Shown here one piece after another: positions 35,130 to 44,360 of a stretch of DNA of 64,000 bases; within the stretch, counting starts at the first letter, position 1, and every line of letters begins with the position of its first letter. The stretch covers positions 1 through 64,000 of the forward strand of contig JANXVH010000130.1 of NCBI GenBank assembly GCA_025351765.1. Reading direction: 5' to 3'. The position numbers were made by a program, and so were the translations under genes. This DNA comes from Pedobacter sp. (GTDB lineage: Bacteria; Bacteroidota; Bacteroidia; Sphingobacteriales; Sphingobacteriaceae). The notes under the pieces were generated by a model, which had not been told where the DNA came from, searched no databases, and saw nothing but the letters and a program-made list of their open reading frames with translations.

Positions 35130-35250
35130 TTGATAATGAACATAGCGATTAAACGGCATAATGCCTAGAATGTTTTAAAATCATGGTAGTTGAATTGTAA
35201 GGATTATTTTTAATAGCATAATTTTTGCTTCAACTTATTACCTTTGATCC

Positions 35251-35820
35251 ATGATTACTGTACTATTAAACAGAGTCCTTTTGGTAGGACTTTTCATGAC
35301 GTTTTTTGTTTCTTTAACTTTTAGTCAGACTGATAAAAGCAATCCATCACCTTTAAAGTTTCCGGTTCCACGTGGTGTTTCCAACCAATTGTTCTATTTA
35401 CAAAGAGATCCTAATTTGAATACGCTTATTTACGCCCTAAACGTAGATACTGATGGTGAAGTGGATAAAGATGAACCGGTATCAGCCTATTGGATCCGTT
35501 ATGGAGAAGGTGGAGGAAAAAAAGACCTTTCTTTTGTGCAAAGGAAATTCGCCTATGGAGTAGAATCCAAAATGCTTGGTAAAGACCAGTTTGAGTTGAG
35601 ATTTGTATCTCATAAAAAGTTACCGTTATATTTGGTAAAATCGGCAGACGATAAAAAGTATCACGTTTATGTTACTATTAACAAGAAGAAACTATTACTG
35701 AACCGCATCTTTGTAAGAATAGAAGGCGGTTCTTTCTGGATTCCTAATGTAAAATATGTAGAGCTCCATGGTATTAATCAAGAGAACAATACGCTAGTTA
35801 CAGAGCGAATAGCGGTTTAG
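35251..35820 (+). CDS. Secreted DUF4833-type protein
   Basis: A 189-residue protein with a signal peptide ending near LTFSQ. The mature part has conserved-looking blocks FPVPRGVSNQLFYLQR, NTLIYALN, DGEVDKDEPVSAYWIRYGEGGG and an FVRIEGGSFWIPNVKYV end, which I recall as the DUF4833 family of Bacteroidota. The function is unknown. It is divergent from the phenolic-lipid operon with a 121-base gap, so shared control or a role in transport or display of the product is possible but unproven. TACCTTTG at 35239-35246 fits a -7 box but would give a leaderless message. Confidence 0.7.
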   Translation: MITVLLNRVLLVGLFMTFFVSLTFSQTDKSNPSPLKFPVPRGVSNQLFYLQRDPNLNTLIYALNVDTDGEVDKDEPVSAYWIRYGEGGGKKDLSFVQRKFAYGVESKMLGKDQFELRFVSHKKLPLYLVKSADDKKYHVYVTINKKKLLLNRIFVRIEGGSFWIPNVKYVELHGINQENNTLVTERIAV

Positions 35821-35953
35821 CCAAATCTCCATCTTCTTTTCTTAAATCTGAATAAAGCTTCATTTGTTAGTTAAATAGGCAAGGGTAGGGGTATGCCGTA
35901 GCACGAAGTAGCTATGAACTCCTAATGAAAGCATATAAAAAACTGGTAAAGAA

Positions 35954-36088
35954 CTAATAAAAAACTTAGTTAAGTTATCGTTCCGTTATGGCTGCAATAT
36001 CCTTGCAATATCCAATAGGATATTGCAAGGATAATTCAAGGATATTCCAAGGATATCGCAAGGATATTCCAACCCAGTTTTTTATCAG
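35954..36088. repeat. 135-bp intergenic element: end inverted repeats, hairpin, 11-bp array
   Basis: The left end CTAATAAAAAACT (35954-35966) reappears inverted at 36076-36088 (AGTTTTTTATCAG) with one mismatch. Inside are a perfect 16-bp inverted repeat (35998-36013 with 36018-36033, loop AATA) and four tandem 11-bp units at 36026-36069: CAAGGATAATT, CAAGGATATTC, CAAGGATATCG, CAAGGATATTC. The second hairpin arm runs into the first unit, so the array and hairpin share sequence. It looks like a small non-autonomous repeat element or a structured RNA at the ends of two genes. Confidence 0.8.
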
Positions 36089-36171
36089 TCTTTTGTTAGT
36101 TATTTATAAGTTGTTATAAGGAAGGTGTATAGGGGAGGGTAGCTTTTCAAGGTAACGAATGCCTTAAACAG

Positions 36172-36207
36172 AAAAATCCCCACTTTACGGATAAAGTGAG
36201 GATTTTT
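36172..36207 (-). terminator. Rho-independent terminator of the pentose-phosphate operon
   Basis: A 16-base stem with one mismatch (36172-36187 with 36192-36207) and a 4-base loop, ended by a T run on both strands. On the minus strand it falls just after the pgl stop codon. Confidence 0.85.
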
Positions 36208-36225
36208 TAGGTTTTTACTAACCCG

Positions 36226-36951
36226 CTAATTGGCTAGCAAACTGGCAGCTTGATTGTCAATAAACCAGGTAATATTTCCGTCAACAGGCCAGATGAGCTG
36301 AGAAGGGTATAATGCTGGATTTTTTTCCTGATCATCTACCACATGTTTTATGGCTTCGGCTTTTGCATCTCCAAAAACAAGAAAAGCAATGTTTTTAGCT
36401 TTGTTAATCAGTGGCGCAGTAAAGCTAATGCGATAAGTATCCAATTTATCTACAAAAACAGAATCAACCTCAACCTGATGATTGTCTAAAATCCTTGTTC
36501 CTGGAAATAATGATGCGGTATGTGCATCATCACCCATTCCTAAAAGAATAAGGTCGAAAGATAGATCGGCATCATTAAAATGGCTCACTATAGCCTTAGT
36601 ATATTCTATAGCTGCACGTTCTGGTTCAAGAGCGGTATTGACATAAAAAATATGATCAGCAGCAATTTGCAAAGGATCTAAAATGCTATTTTTGGCCATT
36701 AAACCATTATAGCTTTCGTGGTTTTGAGGCACATTCCGCTCATCTCCAAAGAAAAAAAATACTTTACTCCAATCTAACTGGTCCTTATAGCTTGTTGCCA
36801 GTAGCTGATACAGCTTTTTAGGAGAATTTCCGCCGGTTAAAACAAAATTAAAGCTGTCTTTTTCACGGATGGACTCTTTAGCAATATTAATAATATAATC
36901 TGCCAGGTCTTTAAACAACTCTGGTTCGTTATGGTATATCAGCAAATTCAT
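36226..36951 (-). CDS. pgl: 6-phosphogluconolactonase (DevB type)
   Basis: This hydrolyses 6-phosphogluconolactone in the oxidative pentose phosphate pathway. The 241-residue protein belongs to the DevB/NagB-like group: LTGGNSPKKLY near residue 40, FFFGDERNVP near residue 70, and LLGMGDDAHTASLFPG near residue 135 are the family motifs. It follows zwf without a single intervening base, in pathway order, and is the last gene before a terminator. Confidence 0.94.
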   Translation of the reverse strand: MNLLIYHNEPELFKDLADYIINIAKESIREKDSFNFVLTGGNSPKKLYQLLATSYKDQLDWSKVFFFFGDERNVPQNHESYNGLMAKNSILDPLQIAADHIFYVNTALEPERAAIEYTKAIVSHFNDADLSFDLILLGMGDDAHTASLFPGTRILDNHQVEVDSVFVDKLDTYRISFTAPLINKAKNIAFLVFGDAKAEAIKHVVDDQEKNPALYPSQLIWPVDGNITWFIDNQAASLLAN

Positions 36952-38463
36952 TTAGTCTTTGTTTAATGGAAGGGTAAACCAATGAAATCCATCACGGGCA
37001 ATCAATGCCTCGGCATCTTCTGGCCCCCATGAGTCTGCCGTATAATTAGGAAAGCTTAAAGATTTTTTGTTTTCCCAGGCATTAACTACTGGCATTAACA
37101 GTTCCCAAGCACTTTCCACCTGATCAGCGCGCATAAACTGCGTTTGATCTCCCGTCATCACGTCCAATAAAAGCGTTTCGTAAGCTTCAGGAGTCTCTGT
37201 GCTGTAAGTGCCCTTATAATCAAACACCATATCAACAGGATTTAGTACCATATCCAGTCCGGGTCTCTTGCCTTGAACTTGTAAGCGAATGCTCATTTCG
37301 GGCTGAATGCTGATGATCAGTCTATTTTGCTGCCAGTGTTCTGAAACCCCTGCTGGAAAAATATGGTGCGGAACATCCTTAAATTGTATGGTAATTAAAG
37401 AAGAAGTTTGAAATAAGCGTTTCCCTGTTCTCACGTAAAACGGAACGCCCTGCCACCTCCAGTTGTCTACAAAAAACTTAATAGCTGCAAAGGTTTCTGT
37501 ATTAGAATCAGGGTCTACACCGGTTTCATGACGATAACCCGGAACTTCTTTACCTTCCACCCAGCCTTTAGTGTATTGCCCGCGAACGGTGCTAAAACGA
37601 ATGTCTTCCGGACCAAATGGCCTCATTGCTTTCAATACATCTACTTTCTTATTACGAATCTCGTCTGCATCAAAATTAACAGGCGTTTCCATTCCAATTA
37701 AGCACAACAGCTGTAATAAATGGTTTTGGATCATGTCTCTTAAAGCACCTGCGCCTTCGTAGTAACCACCTCTATCTCCAACACCCAGTTGTTCAGTAAC
37801 AGAAATTTGAATATGGTCAATATATGTCCTGTTCCAAAGCGGTTCAAGGAAAGAGTTGGCAAAACGGAAGGCCATTATATTTTGGACAGTTTCTTTACCA
37901 AGATAATGATCTATGCGATAGATTTGTTTTTCAGTAAAGATGCTGGTAAGAATACCGTTGAGGTCTTTAGCTGTCTGTAAATCGCGACCGAAGGGTTTTT
38001 CAATAACAATTCTACAGTTGTCTTCATTACCTGCCATTTCATATTTAGAAATACATTGGGCAATTAACGGAAACAGGTTAGGCGCAACAGCCAGATAATA
38101 AAGCACCTGTGTTTTTGGGCCAAACTCTGCCTGATACTTCTCAATATTTTTCTTAAGATCGGCAAATGTATCTGGAGACTCCACATCTACAGATGTGTAG
38201 TGGAGGTTTTGCGCAAATTTAGTCCATTTATCCTGCTTTACCTTACCCGATCTGGAGAAACTATTTACAGCATCCATAAGCGCTGTGCGGAACTTCTCGT
38301 CATTAAGGGGTTTTCTGGCAGTACCTATTATGGCGTAATTTTCTGGCATGTAGCCATCTGTATAAAGATTATAAAGTGCCGGAGCCAGTTTGCGTAAATT
38401 TAAATCACCTGTTCCTCCAAAAATGACAATTATTGTGGGATTTAGACTGATACTAGTTTTCAT
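36952..38463 (-). CDS. zwf: Glucose-6-phosphate 1-dehydrogenase
   Basis: This makes 6-phosphogluconolactone and NADPH from glucose 6-phosphate. The 503 residues include the coenzyme fingerprint FGGTGDLNLRKL and the substrate-binding active-site peptide RIDHYLGKE, with the conserved EKPFG upstream. The P-loop reads GGTGDLNL in place of the common GASGDLAK, a variant seen in several Bacteroidota. The middle gene of a four-gene operon, 18 bases downstream of gnd. Confidence 0.96.
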   Translation of the reverse strand: MKTSISLNPTIIVIFGGTGDLNLRKLAPALYNLYTDGYMPENYAIIGTARKPLNDEKFRTALMDAVNSFSRSGKVKQDKWTKFAQNLHYTSVDVESPDTFADLKKNIEKYQAEFGPKTQVLYYLAVAPNLFPLIAQCISKYEMAGNEDNCRIVIEKPFGRDLQTAKDLNGILTSIFTEKQIYRIDHYLGKETVQNIMAFRFANSFLEPLWNRTYIDHIQISVTEQLGVGDRGGYYEGAGALRDMIQNHLLQLLCLIGMETPVNFDADEIRNKKVDVLKAMRPFGPEDIRFSTVRGQYTKGWVEGKEVPGYRHETGVDPDSNTETFAAIKFFVDNWRWQGVPFYVRTGKRLFQTSSLITIQFKDVPHHIFPAGVSEHWQQNRLIISIQPEMSIRLQVQGKRPGLDMVLNPVDMVFDYKGTYSTETPEAYETLLLDVMTGDQTQFMRADQVESAWELLMPVVNAWENKKSLSFPNYTADSWGPEDAEALIARDGFHWFTLPLNKD

Positions 38464-38481
38464 CTGTTGGGTTTTGTAATG

Positions 38482-39894
38482 CTAATTATTTGTATTCCAG
38501 TTGGCATGGAAAATGCCTTCCTCGTCAATGCGTTCAAAAGTATGTGCGCCGAAAAAGTCCCTTTGTGCCTGGGTTAAATTAAGTGGTGAATTTGCTGTTC
38601 TTAATGAATCATAATAAGTGAGCGCAGAGGCATAACAAGGGATGGCGATGCCACTCTGTATGGCTGATACAATTACCTGTCTGGTACCACCAATAATGTC
38701 CTTCAATTGGGTTTGTATGCCCGGATCACTAAATAAATGAGGTAATTTAGGCTGTTTTGTATAAGCTTGAAAAATATCCTCCAACAATTCTGCCCTAATG
38801 ATACATCCGCCTCGCCAAATTTGTGAAATCTCTTTCAGGTTTAGCTCATATTTGAATTCTACCGAAGCTTGTTCCAGTAAATGCAGCCCTTGGGCGTAAG
38901 CGGTAATCATTGCAAAATATAATGCCTGTTCTAACTTAACTTCAAAAGCAGCCGCATCTTCAATTGCTATTGCCTGGTGTGGCAATGCTGCTGCAAGATT
39001 TACTCTTAACGATTTAAATTTAGATAAATCCCTGGCACTAACGGACTCATTTATAGTAGGGATAGGTAACTGTAAATCAACTGAAACCTGGGTAGTCCAC
39101 TTACCGGTGCCTTTTGATTTTGCTTCGTCTTTAATGAAGTCTATAAGCAGTCCACCGGTTTTTTCATCCTTAACTTTAAAAATATCTTTAGTAACCTCCA
39201 GCAAAAAAGATTTCAATCGGCCATTATTCCATTTGTCGAACAGGTTATAGATCTGCTCATTGTTGTATTTCAATCCGTTCTTTAGCAAATCGTAGGTTTC
39301 TGCCAGGATTTGCATCATGGCATATTCGATGCCATTATGTACCATCTTTACAAAATGTCCGGATGCACCCGGGCCGATATAGGCTACACATGGATCACCA
39401 TTCACTTTAGCAGAAACAGCCTCCAGGATGGGCTTTACAGAAAGGTACGCCTCCTTATCGCCACCAGGCATCATACTTGGACCAAAACGGGCACCTTCTT
39501 CTCCTCCAGAAATTCCCATTCCGAAGAAATGAATGCCTTGATCAGAAAGTTCTTTCGCCCTGCGACTTGTGTCAGTAAAATGAGAATTACCACTATCAAT
39601 AATCATGTCGCCTTTATCCAATAAAGGAACAAGCTCGCTGATTACGCTATCCACTATGGCACCAGCGGGCACCAACAGCATGATTCTTCTGGGCAGTTCA
39701 AGGCTTTTAATAAAATCATTAAGATCTTCAAAACCTTTCAAGTTGTGTTCAGCACCATCTTCTGCAAGTTTCTTCAACATTTTAGGATCCTTATCGTATC
39801 CGGTAACCCGAAATCCGTGATCTGCCATATTGAGCAATAGGTTGCGGCCCATTGTTCCGAGGCCAATCATTCCTAAAGTATAATTATCAATCAT
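38482..39894 (-). CDS. gnd: 6-phosphogluconate dehydrogenase, decarboxylating
   Basis: Oxidative decarboxylation of 6-phosphogluconate to ribulose 5-phosphate with NADP+ is the predicted reaction. The 470-residue protein starts with GLGTMGRNLLLNMADHG and has the signature GISGGEEGARFGPSMMPGG (about residues 127-145), HNGIEY with the active-site lysine upstream (HFVKMVHN) and IWRGGCIIR near the C-terminus. The length is standard for the dimeric class. It lies 3 bases downstream of the glucokinase gene. Confidence 0.96.
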   Translation of the reverse strand: MIDNYTLGMIGLGTMGRNLLLNMADHGFRVTGYDKDPKMLKKLAEDGAEHNLKGFEDLNDFIKSLELPRRIMLLVPAGAIVDSVISELVPLLDKGDMIIDSGNSHFTDTSRRAKELSDQGIHFFGMGISGGEEGARFGPSMMPGGDKEAYLSVKPILEAVSAKVNGDPCVAYIGPGASGHFVKMVHNGIEYAMMQILAETYDLLKNGLKYNNEQIYNLFDKWNNGRLKSFLLEVTKDIFKVKDEKTGGLLIDFIKDEAKSKGTGKWTTQVSVDLQLPIPTINESVSARDLSKFKSLRVNLAAALPHQAIAIEDAAAFEVKLEQALYFAMITAYAQGLHLLEQASVEFKYELNLKEISQIWRGGCIIRAELLEDIFQAYTKQPKLPHLFSDPGIQTQLKDIIGGTRQVIVSAIQSGIAIPCYASALTYYDSLRTANSPLNLTQAQRDFFGAHTFERIDEEGIFHANWNTNN

Positions 39895-39897
39895 TAT

Positions 39898-40659
39898 TTA
39901 TTTTTTATCAGGATGAATAGTGTATACATGATATTTTTCTGCGGCTTGCCAAAGCTTAGCGCCACCTTTAATGCCGTCCTTATTAGTTACCAGGTGAATG
40001 TTATGGTCCAGTTCAAAGCTGATGTGCTTGGAATTCCCGCCACCTATATATAGGGTATCATAGTTGAACACAGTTTTGTAGATTTCTATGATTCGCTGCA
40101 GGCGCTCATTCCACTTTTTCTCGCCAATTTCTTCGAATGCTGCCGTACCAATGTAAGCATCATAATCTTTTTTCTTGTTAACGGGCAGATGCGCCAGTTC
40201 TAAGTGGGGCAGCAGTTCTCCATCGTATACCAATGCGGTACCGAAGCCGGTTCCTACAGTAAACACGATTTCAAATCCTTTACCCTTAACGATCCCCAAT
40301 GCTTGCTGGTCTGCGTCATTGATCAATCGTACAGGAAGATTAAGGAGGTTGCTGATCTGTTGAGCAAGATGGATGTTTGCCCATTGATTTTTAGCCAGAT
40401 TAGGTGCAGTTTCCACCACTCCTTTTTTCACATATCCGGGAAAGCCAACCGATACCCTGTTAAACTCATCATCAAATGAAGAAACGAGTTCCTTAATGAT
40501 AGCTATAATGTTTTCAGGGGTTGATTTCTTCGGAGTAGGTATTTTTTTGAAATCAGTAAGAAGGTCGCCTTCTTCAGTTAGAATACAAGCTTTGACACTT
40601 GTGCCGCCAATATCTATAGATAGAATGTTGCTGCTCTTTTTTTTAGGGTTAACTGGCAT
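39898..40659 (-). CDS. ppgK: Polyphosphate glucokinase (ROK family)
   Basis: This 253-residue ROK protein has the phosphate-binding DIGGTSVKA (residues about 16-24), VGFPGYV, and the catalytic aspartate in NDADQQALG. The segment LELAHLPVNKKKDYDAYI resembles the region LELGHLPVKGK of polyphosphate-dependent glucokinases, which use polyphosphate in place of ATP. It is the first gene of an operon with gnd, zwf and pgl, so it would feed glucose 6-phosphate directly to the oxidative pentose phosphate pathway. Use of ATP is not excluded by sequence. Confidence 0.8.
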   Translation of the reverse strand: MPVNPKKKSSNILSIDIGGTSVKACILTEEGDLLTDFKKIPTPKKSTPENIIAIIKELVSSFDDEFNRVSVGFPGYVKKGVVETAPNLAKNQWANIHLAQQISNLLNLPVRLINDADQQALGIVKGKGFEIVFTVGTGFGTALVYDGELLPHLELAHLPVNKKKDYDAYIGTAAFEEIGEKKWNERLQRIIEIYKTVFNYDTLYIGGGNSKHISFELDHNIHLVTNKDGIKGGAKLWQAAEKYHVYTIHPDKK

Positions 40660-40924
40660 ATTTGTTTTTTTGTAAAATGGCCTGTTGTTATATACATTTC
40701 AAAATAACAAATTTTAGTCCGATTACCGAGTAAGTAATTTTTTATAATGTGGAATAATTACTGGCAGGTAACAAAAGTTAAACAAGTGTGCGCTATAAAA
40801 GGCAGACTGTCAAACGCTATGCTTATAAATGTATAATTTTAAGGGCATAATTAAAACCTTTGGGAGTAAAACAAAAAAAAAGGTTTAGCTGTTAAAATTT
40901 GTTAAAAAAAAATCGTGTAAAACA

Positions 40925-40955
40925 TTTGCTATTTAAAATTTCTTTCGTATCATTG
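40925..40955 (+). promoter_or_regulatory. Predicted promoter of the SusC/SusD array
   Basis: TTTG (40925-40928) and TATCATTG (40948-40955) are 19 bases apart. The second element differs from TAnnTTTG at one position. If used, it gives a leader of about 350 bases before the first susC gene. Confidence 0.45.
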
Positions 40956-41029
40956 TTAAGGGAATAACCGATTTCGCACAAATGATTGGCTATTTAACAA
41001 ACCAAGTATATATATTTATAAACCGAGCT

Positions 41030-41149
41030 ATGAATCGAATTTTTACAAAAAATCCAGGGAGTGATGCCTCACTTCAGCACTACGATCATTATCAGAAACA
41101 CAATAGAACGGCCTTGGCTGCATCTGTTTTGCGTATGGCTAATAATTAA
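41030..41149 (+). CDS. Possible 39-residue leader peptide
   Basis: A short open frame lies within the leader of the first susC gene. The product would be a polar, basic peptide beginning MNRIFTKNPGSDAS and ending LRMANN, with a HYDHYQKH stretch. It has no signal sequence or membrane segment. Nothing but its position and a clean start-to-stop frame supports it. Confidence 0.3.
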   Translation: MNRIFTKNPGSDASLQHYDHYQKHNRTALAASVLRMANN

Positions 41150-41312
41150 TAGTCAAATTAAAACGATTTAATCTATATCTTAAATAACCGCTAATAGTTT
41201 CAAGCCTTAAATTTCCCAGGGCTAGGAGTTGTTTTTAGTCGTTTACGGTATTTCCATTACATCAAACAATCAATAAACAGTTTTTTAATCAGTTAATACT
41301 TAATTATCTGTT

Positions 41313-44312
41313 ATGCGCATTATTGCAACTATAACTTTTCTGGGTGTGCTGTGTACAACAACATACTCCTTCGGTAATACGGCTAGGTCTGCCTGTGTTT
41401 CGAATCACTTCTCATTAGTGCGAAGCTTCCATCAGGCGGATACGGCTAAGACGGACACCGCTAAAATGGATACTGCTACTGTAGGTATCAAGCAAGCTGC
41501 AAAAGCTATTTCAAAAAAGCTTGAATCCAAAGGAAGCAACCTAGATCCTAAGAAGCTATCCATATTTCCGGCAATTTCCCTGCAACAATACTTAAAGGGT
41601 GAGGCTGCTGGATTGTATGCAACTGAACCATCCAGTGAGCCAGGTACGGTTCAAAACATGTTTATCCACGGAACTTCACAACCGTTATTGTCACAACGTG
41701 AAGTTTTTCAAACTCAACCGCTTGTTATATTAGATGGTGTTCCCCTTATCGGTGAGCATCCTTTCGCATTTGATATACAGCAATTCAAATTTGACAGGAT
41801 CGGTCCTGCAATTAACCCATTAACTAACATTAATATGGCAAACATTAAATCCGTTCAGGTTTTGACCGGATTAAATGCTACTGCTATATATGGTCCTAAG
41901 GGAGCAAACGGAGTTATTTTATTAACAACCAATGATCCAACTTCAAAAAGAAGAATTACTTTCGACAGTTATGTGGGTGTTGCTACTCCACAATCAGTAA
42001 CTACCGTTAATGGTAAGTTCGAAAATGATTTTAGGAGACAGTTTTACAATAAATACACGGCTAACGGTGTTTATGGCGATAATGATGTTTATCCTTTGTA
42101 TTTAAGTGATTCATTAAACAATGATTACTATGGTAAATCTGACTGGTCAGATAAATATTATGGAAGCCAAATTCAATATGGCATTAACGCAAGCATATCT
42201 GGTGGTACAGATCGTGCTAATTTCCGTTTTTCTGTAGGTAATCTTCGTAGCGGTGGTATTGCAGATAATACCAAAGCAGATCGTTATGATACACGTTTCA
42301 TCATCAACATGAAACCTGTTCAATGGTTAACTTTTAGTGCAATGGTTAATGCAAACCGTCTTCAGCGTGACCGTAATAGAAATGTACGGGATCGTTTAGC
42401 TACAGTGAACTACATTCCTGATCTAAGTTCTCCTATTGCGCCCAACAAAGACAAGTACGCACAGTACCTTGGCCAATTCAATAAGGGATTTGACAACAAT
42501 AGATCCAATATTGTAGAAGGCTATGGTAAAGTTGGTCTGGACTTTGGGAAATTTAAATTTGTAACCACTTTAGGTTTAGATTACTTTGAAGGCTATCGTG
42601 ATATTTTTTATGCGCGTACCTTATTGCAAACCACCAATTTTGCTTCTAATTATTTTGGGTACAATCAGCGTGCAACTGTTGATAACATAGCCACCTATGA
42701 TTATGATTTGAATGAGGATAGTAAATTCAACTTTAGTGTTGGAAATACAATTCAATATGATACTTATAGATATAGTTATGCGTATGCCTACAAAGGTTCA
42801 AACGATTTCATTAAATTGAATTTGCTTCAGTCAGACCCTAATAGAGGAGATTACTTAGAACCTTTTGTATATAGAAGAGAATTGGTTTACAAATTCCTGG
42901 ACAGAACCAAGAATAACCAGCTTTCCTTCTACGGCAAGGCAGATTATAGCTACAAAGACAAATACAATTTTTCTGCTTTATTGCGCGCAGATGCTTCTTC
43001 AAACCAACAACCAACTAGTCGTTGGTTCTATTCTCCTGTAATTTCAGCAGGATGGGATATGAAAAAAGAGTTCTTTGCTAATGATGATACCTTTTCTGAA
43101 TTGAATTTGCGTGCTAGTGTAGGTAGGATGGGACGATATGAGAATTTTGACAATTATGCTCAAGGCCCTCAATATACTGCCTTCATCGGTTTCACTGGTA
43201 ACTTAATTGCTCCGGGATATAACGGTATCGCTACTTTAACACGTCCATACTCATCGGGTTCAGCTGGTTACGGTCTTGAATGGGCTTACACTGATCAGGC
43301 TAACCTTGGTTTAGATGCTTCATTTTTGAATGATCGCGTTCATGCGAGTATCGATGGTTACTACAAACATGATAAAAATATGTTATTAGGTATACCATCT
43401 GCGGCAGAATACGGTTATACTTCCGTAATTAAAAATGGTATGGCTATTCGCAATACAGGAGTTGATCTGGTATTGAGTGGAGATATTATGCCAAAAACTA
43501 ATACTGTTTCTTGGACTTCATCCATTAATGTTAACTACAATCAAAATAAGCTTACTGCATTACCTGGTGGTTTAAATCAAATTGTGCTTGGAGACAGACA
43601 ACTTAAAGTGGGTGAATCTGTAGATAGCTACTGGTTATTAACCAATCAAGGTATATATAATACTGATGCTGAGGTTCCTTCTAATGGAGCAGGTGGTAAA
43701 ATGGCTTATAATGGGATTACTTTGAAAGCAGGGGATCCAAAATGGTTAGATGTAAATGGTGATAACGCCATTACTGATGCCGATAGGACACTTCAGGGGC
43801 ATGCATTACCAGTTGTTTCAGGCGGATGGAAAAATGATTTCGGTTACAAGAACTGGACTTTAAGTCTTAATTTCTATTACAACCTGGGTCGCGATTTGAT
43901 TAATCAGGAAATGGCCAACAGATTTGACTTTGTAAACCGTGAAGGTTTGAATAGCATTAATTCAGTAAGAGAAATAACTTTCTGGGAAAAAAGAGGAGAT
44001 TATTCAAAATATCCGATTTACAACCCATGGAGCTCAGTTTCACCTTATCAGGTTAATCAGGATATTTTCTTAGAGAATGCATCATTTATCAAATTACGTA
44101 CTGTTTCAGTAGGCTACGATTTGACCAGTATGTTCAAAAAGAAATCTCCAAATGTTGAAAGGTTTTATGTTTATGGTAGCGTGAATAATGTATTCACATT
44201 GACTAACTATACAGGACAAGATCCTGAATTGGCTGGTTTTACAGGTTATGATACAGGTTATGGAATGCAAATTCCAAGAACGTACACAATCGGTGTGAAG
44301 ATGGACTTTTAA
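41313..44312 (+). CDS. SusC/RagA-type TonB-linked outer membrane protein, short N-terminus
   Basis: This is a TonB-dependent outer-membrane transporter of 999 residues. After a signal peptide (TTTYSFG) comes a threonine/lysine-rich linker (ADTAKTDTAKMDTAT) and then the plug domain around PLVILDGVPL and ATAIYGPKGANGVILL. The beta barrel ends in YTIGVKMDF with the terminal phenylalanine used for outer-membrane assembly. The N-terminal carboxypeptidase-regulatory-like domain normal in SusC proteins, and present in its neighbour at 48334, is missing. It should work with the SusD-like lipoprotein encoded 48 bases downstream. The substrate is unknown. Confidence 0.93.
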   Translation: MRIIATITFLGVLCTTTYSFGNTARSACVSNHFSLVRSFHQADTAKTDTAKMDTATVGIKQAAKAISKKLESKGSNLDPKKLSIFPAISLQQYLKGEAAGLYATEPSSEPGTVQNMFIHGTSQPLLSQREVFQTQPLVILDGVPLIGEHPFAFDIQQFKFDRIGPAINPLTNINMANIKSVQVLTGLNATAIYGPKGANGVILLTTNDPTSKRRITFDSYVGVATPQSVTTVNGKFENDFRRQFYNKYTANGVYGDNDVYPLYLSDSLNNDYYGKSDWSDKYYGSQIQYGINASISGGTDRANFRFSVGNLRSGGIADNTKADRYDTRFIINMKPVQWLTFSAMVNANRLQRDRNRNVRDRLATVNYIPDLSSPIAPNKDKYAQYLGQFNKGFDNNRSNIVEGYGKVGLDFGKFKFVTTLGLDYFEGYRDIFYARTLLQTTNFASNYFGYNQRATVDNIATYDYDLNEDSKFNFSVGNTIQYDTYRYSYAYAYKGSNDFIKLNLLQSDPNRGDYLEPFVYRRELVYKFLDRTKNNQLSFYGKADYSYKDKYNFSALLRADASSNQQPTSRWFYSPVISAGWDMKKEFFANDDTFSELNLRASVGRMGRYENFDNYAQGPQYTAFIGFTGNLIAPGYNGIATLTRPYSSGSAGYGLEWAYTDQANLGLDASFLNDRVHASIDGYYKHDKNMLLGIPSAAEYGYTSVIKNGMAIRNTGVDLVLSGDIMPKTNTVSWTSSINVNYNQNKLTALPGGLNQIVLGDRQLKVGESVDSYWLLTNQGIYNTDAEVPSNGAGGKMAYNGITLKAGDPKWLDVNGDNAITDADRTLQGHALPVVSGGWKNDFGYKNWTLSLNFYYNLGRDLINQEMANRFDFVNREGLNSINSVREITFWEKRGDYSKYPIYNPWSSVSPYQVNQDIFLENASFIKLRTVSVGYDLTSMFKKKSPNVERFYVYGSVNNVFTLTNYTGQDPELAGFTGYDTGYGMQIPRTYTIGVKMDF

Positions 44313-44360
44313 TTCCTGAACGTAGACAAATAATATTGAGTACCATTTAAAATTGAGAAA

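Larger units (their letters stand above)
35821..36225. other. Intergenic space with a hairpin/11-bp repeat element
   Basis: These 405 bases separate two convergent genes. I see no coding frame. They hold an inverted-repeat-flanked repeat element (35954-36088) and a terminator (36172-36207), listed separately. Confidence 0.6.
40660..41312. other. Long divergent intergenic space before the Sus-type operon
   Basis: These 653 bases are AT-rich. They contain a predicted promoter (40925-40955) and a 39-codon open frame (41030-41149). I see no tRNA, riboswitch or regulator-like gene. The stretch 40660-40920 holds only T/A runs and no clear feature. Confidence 0.55.

Noticed and set aside
35998..36033. 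Rho-independent terminator
   Set aside because: The perfect stem is AT-rich, has no T run after it and continues into a tandem array; a proper terminator lies at 36172-36207.
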